Assembly: GCA_963762885.1 (NCBI GenBank)
Contig: CAVXNH010000089.1
Coordinates: 62,001 to 126,000 of the forward strand
Direction of reading: 5' to 3'
DNA: 64,000 bases
From: JASHVB01 sp963762885
GTDB taxonomy: Bacteria; Pseudomonadota; Alphaproteobacteria; Acetobacterales; Acetobacteraceae
Position numbers and translations under genes: made by a program. Positions 63,770-64,000 of the stretch are shown here, one piece after another. Under the pieces are notes generated by a model. That model was not told where the DNA came from. It saw only the letters and a program-made list of their open reading frames with translations, and made no database searches. Position 1 is the first letter of the stretch, and each line of letters opens with the position of its first letter.

Positions 63770-64000
63770 ATGTTCTATCGACAAGACGTCTCGAACCTGG
63801 CCGCCGGCGAGCTGGATACCTTCCGCCAGACCATCGCCAAATCCATGAGCCTCAGCGACAACCGCGGCTTCATCCACTTCGCCGGCCTGCATGGTTGGCC
63901 CGGCAATCTCTGCCAACACGGCACGCCACTGTTCCTTCCCTGGCACCGCGGTTATCTCTACATGTTCGAGATGTCGCTAAGGGACATCAGTCCGGACGTG
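63770..64000 (+). CDS. Tyrosinase-family type 3 copper protein (3' truncated by window edge)
   Basis: ATG 63770 follows a GGGAGGG ribosome site. The 77 visible residues begin MFYRQDVSNLAAGELDTF and contain the CuA site: His in IHFAGLHGW, then LFLPWHRGYLYMFE. This H...H..xFLPWHRxYL pattern is the tyrosinase/hemocyanin copper-binding signature. No signal peptide. Tyrosinases oxidise phenols to o-quinones. The CuB half lies outside the window. Confidence 0.88.
   Translation, partial: MFYRQDVSNLAAGELDTFRQTIAKSMSLSDNRGFIHFAGLHGWPGNLCQHGTPLFLPWHRGYLYMFEMSLRDISPDV

Overview
The window is high-GC, densely packed bacterial DNA, most like an alphaproteobacterium of the Acetobacteraceae/Rhodospirillales type. 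This is inferred from a FzlA-type GST-fold division protein, a Cpa/Tad pilus locus, an atypical PEP carboxylase, the codon bias, and short CCTCTCCC-type intergenic palindromes of a kind familiar from alphaproteobacteria. No rRNA or other phylogenetic marker is present, so the family is not proven. At least twelve otherwise well-conserved genes are each broken by what looks like one 1-nt insertion or deletion. No second lesion is visible in them, so sequencing or assembly indels are the simplest explanation, but real decay cannot be excluded.

Layout. 1-2.1 kb: end of a gentisate pathway cluster (gentisate dioxygenase, 3-hydroxybenzoate 6-hydroxylase-like FAD enzyme). 2.2-3.8 kb: periplasmic protease DegP. 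4.1-6.2 kb: tRNA-Thr(UGU), then a heavily degraded winged-helix/ATPase/TPR regulator. 6.5-11.8 kb: single genes (Gly/Tyr/Pro-rich secreted protein, FzlA, lytic transglycosylase, enolase-superfamily enzyme, aldo/keto reductase, glycerophosphodiesterase). 11.8-16.5 kb, minus strand: a sulfatase with a carbohydrate-type ABC importer that lacks its ATPase.

16.7-28.7 kb: one tightly coupled plus-strand operon of ten genes: hydantoinase/oxoprolinase A and B, a five-gene LivKHMGF-type importer, and a three-subunit molybdenum hydroxylase. It reads as a complete import-hydroxylate-ring-open module for an unidentified, probably N-heterocyclic or cyclic-amide compound.

28.8-40.2 kb: a complete-looking Flp/Tad pilus locus. 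TadE-, TadE- and TadG-like genes point left; flp-cpaA-cpaB-cpaC-lipoprotein-cpaE-cpaF-tadB-tadC-tadD point right. A PEP-CTERM surface protein and a GT-C/STT3-like membrane protein follow. 43.8-46 kb: exonuclease III, fumarylpyruvate hydrolase-like FAH enzyme and an ion-channel-like membrane protein. 46-52.3 kb: tripartite RND efflux operon. 52.7-54.4 kb: NudC, a small lipoprotein, DUF488. 54.4-58.1 kb: a repeat-rich stretch with an internally deleted IS remnant around an atypical PEP carboxylase.

58.1-63.6 kb: an FMN-dependent (NtaA/SnaA-type) monooxygenase heading a Pot-type ABC importer operon, a second uptake-plus-oxidation module, containing a very long hairpin between the ATPase and first permease. 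The window ends inside a tyrosinase gene. The overall picture is a metabolically versatile aerobe with several specialised uptake/oxidation modules and a surface-attachment locus.
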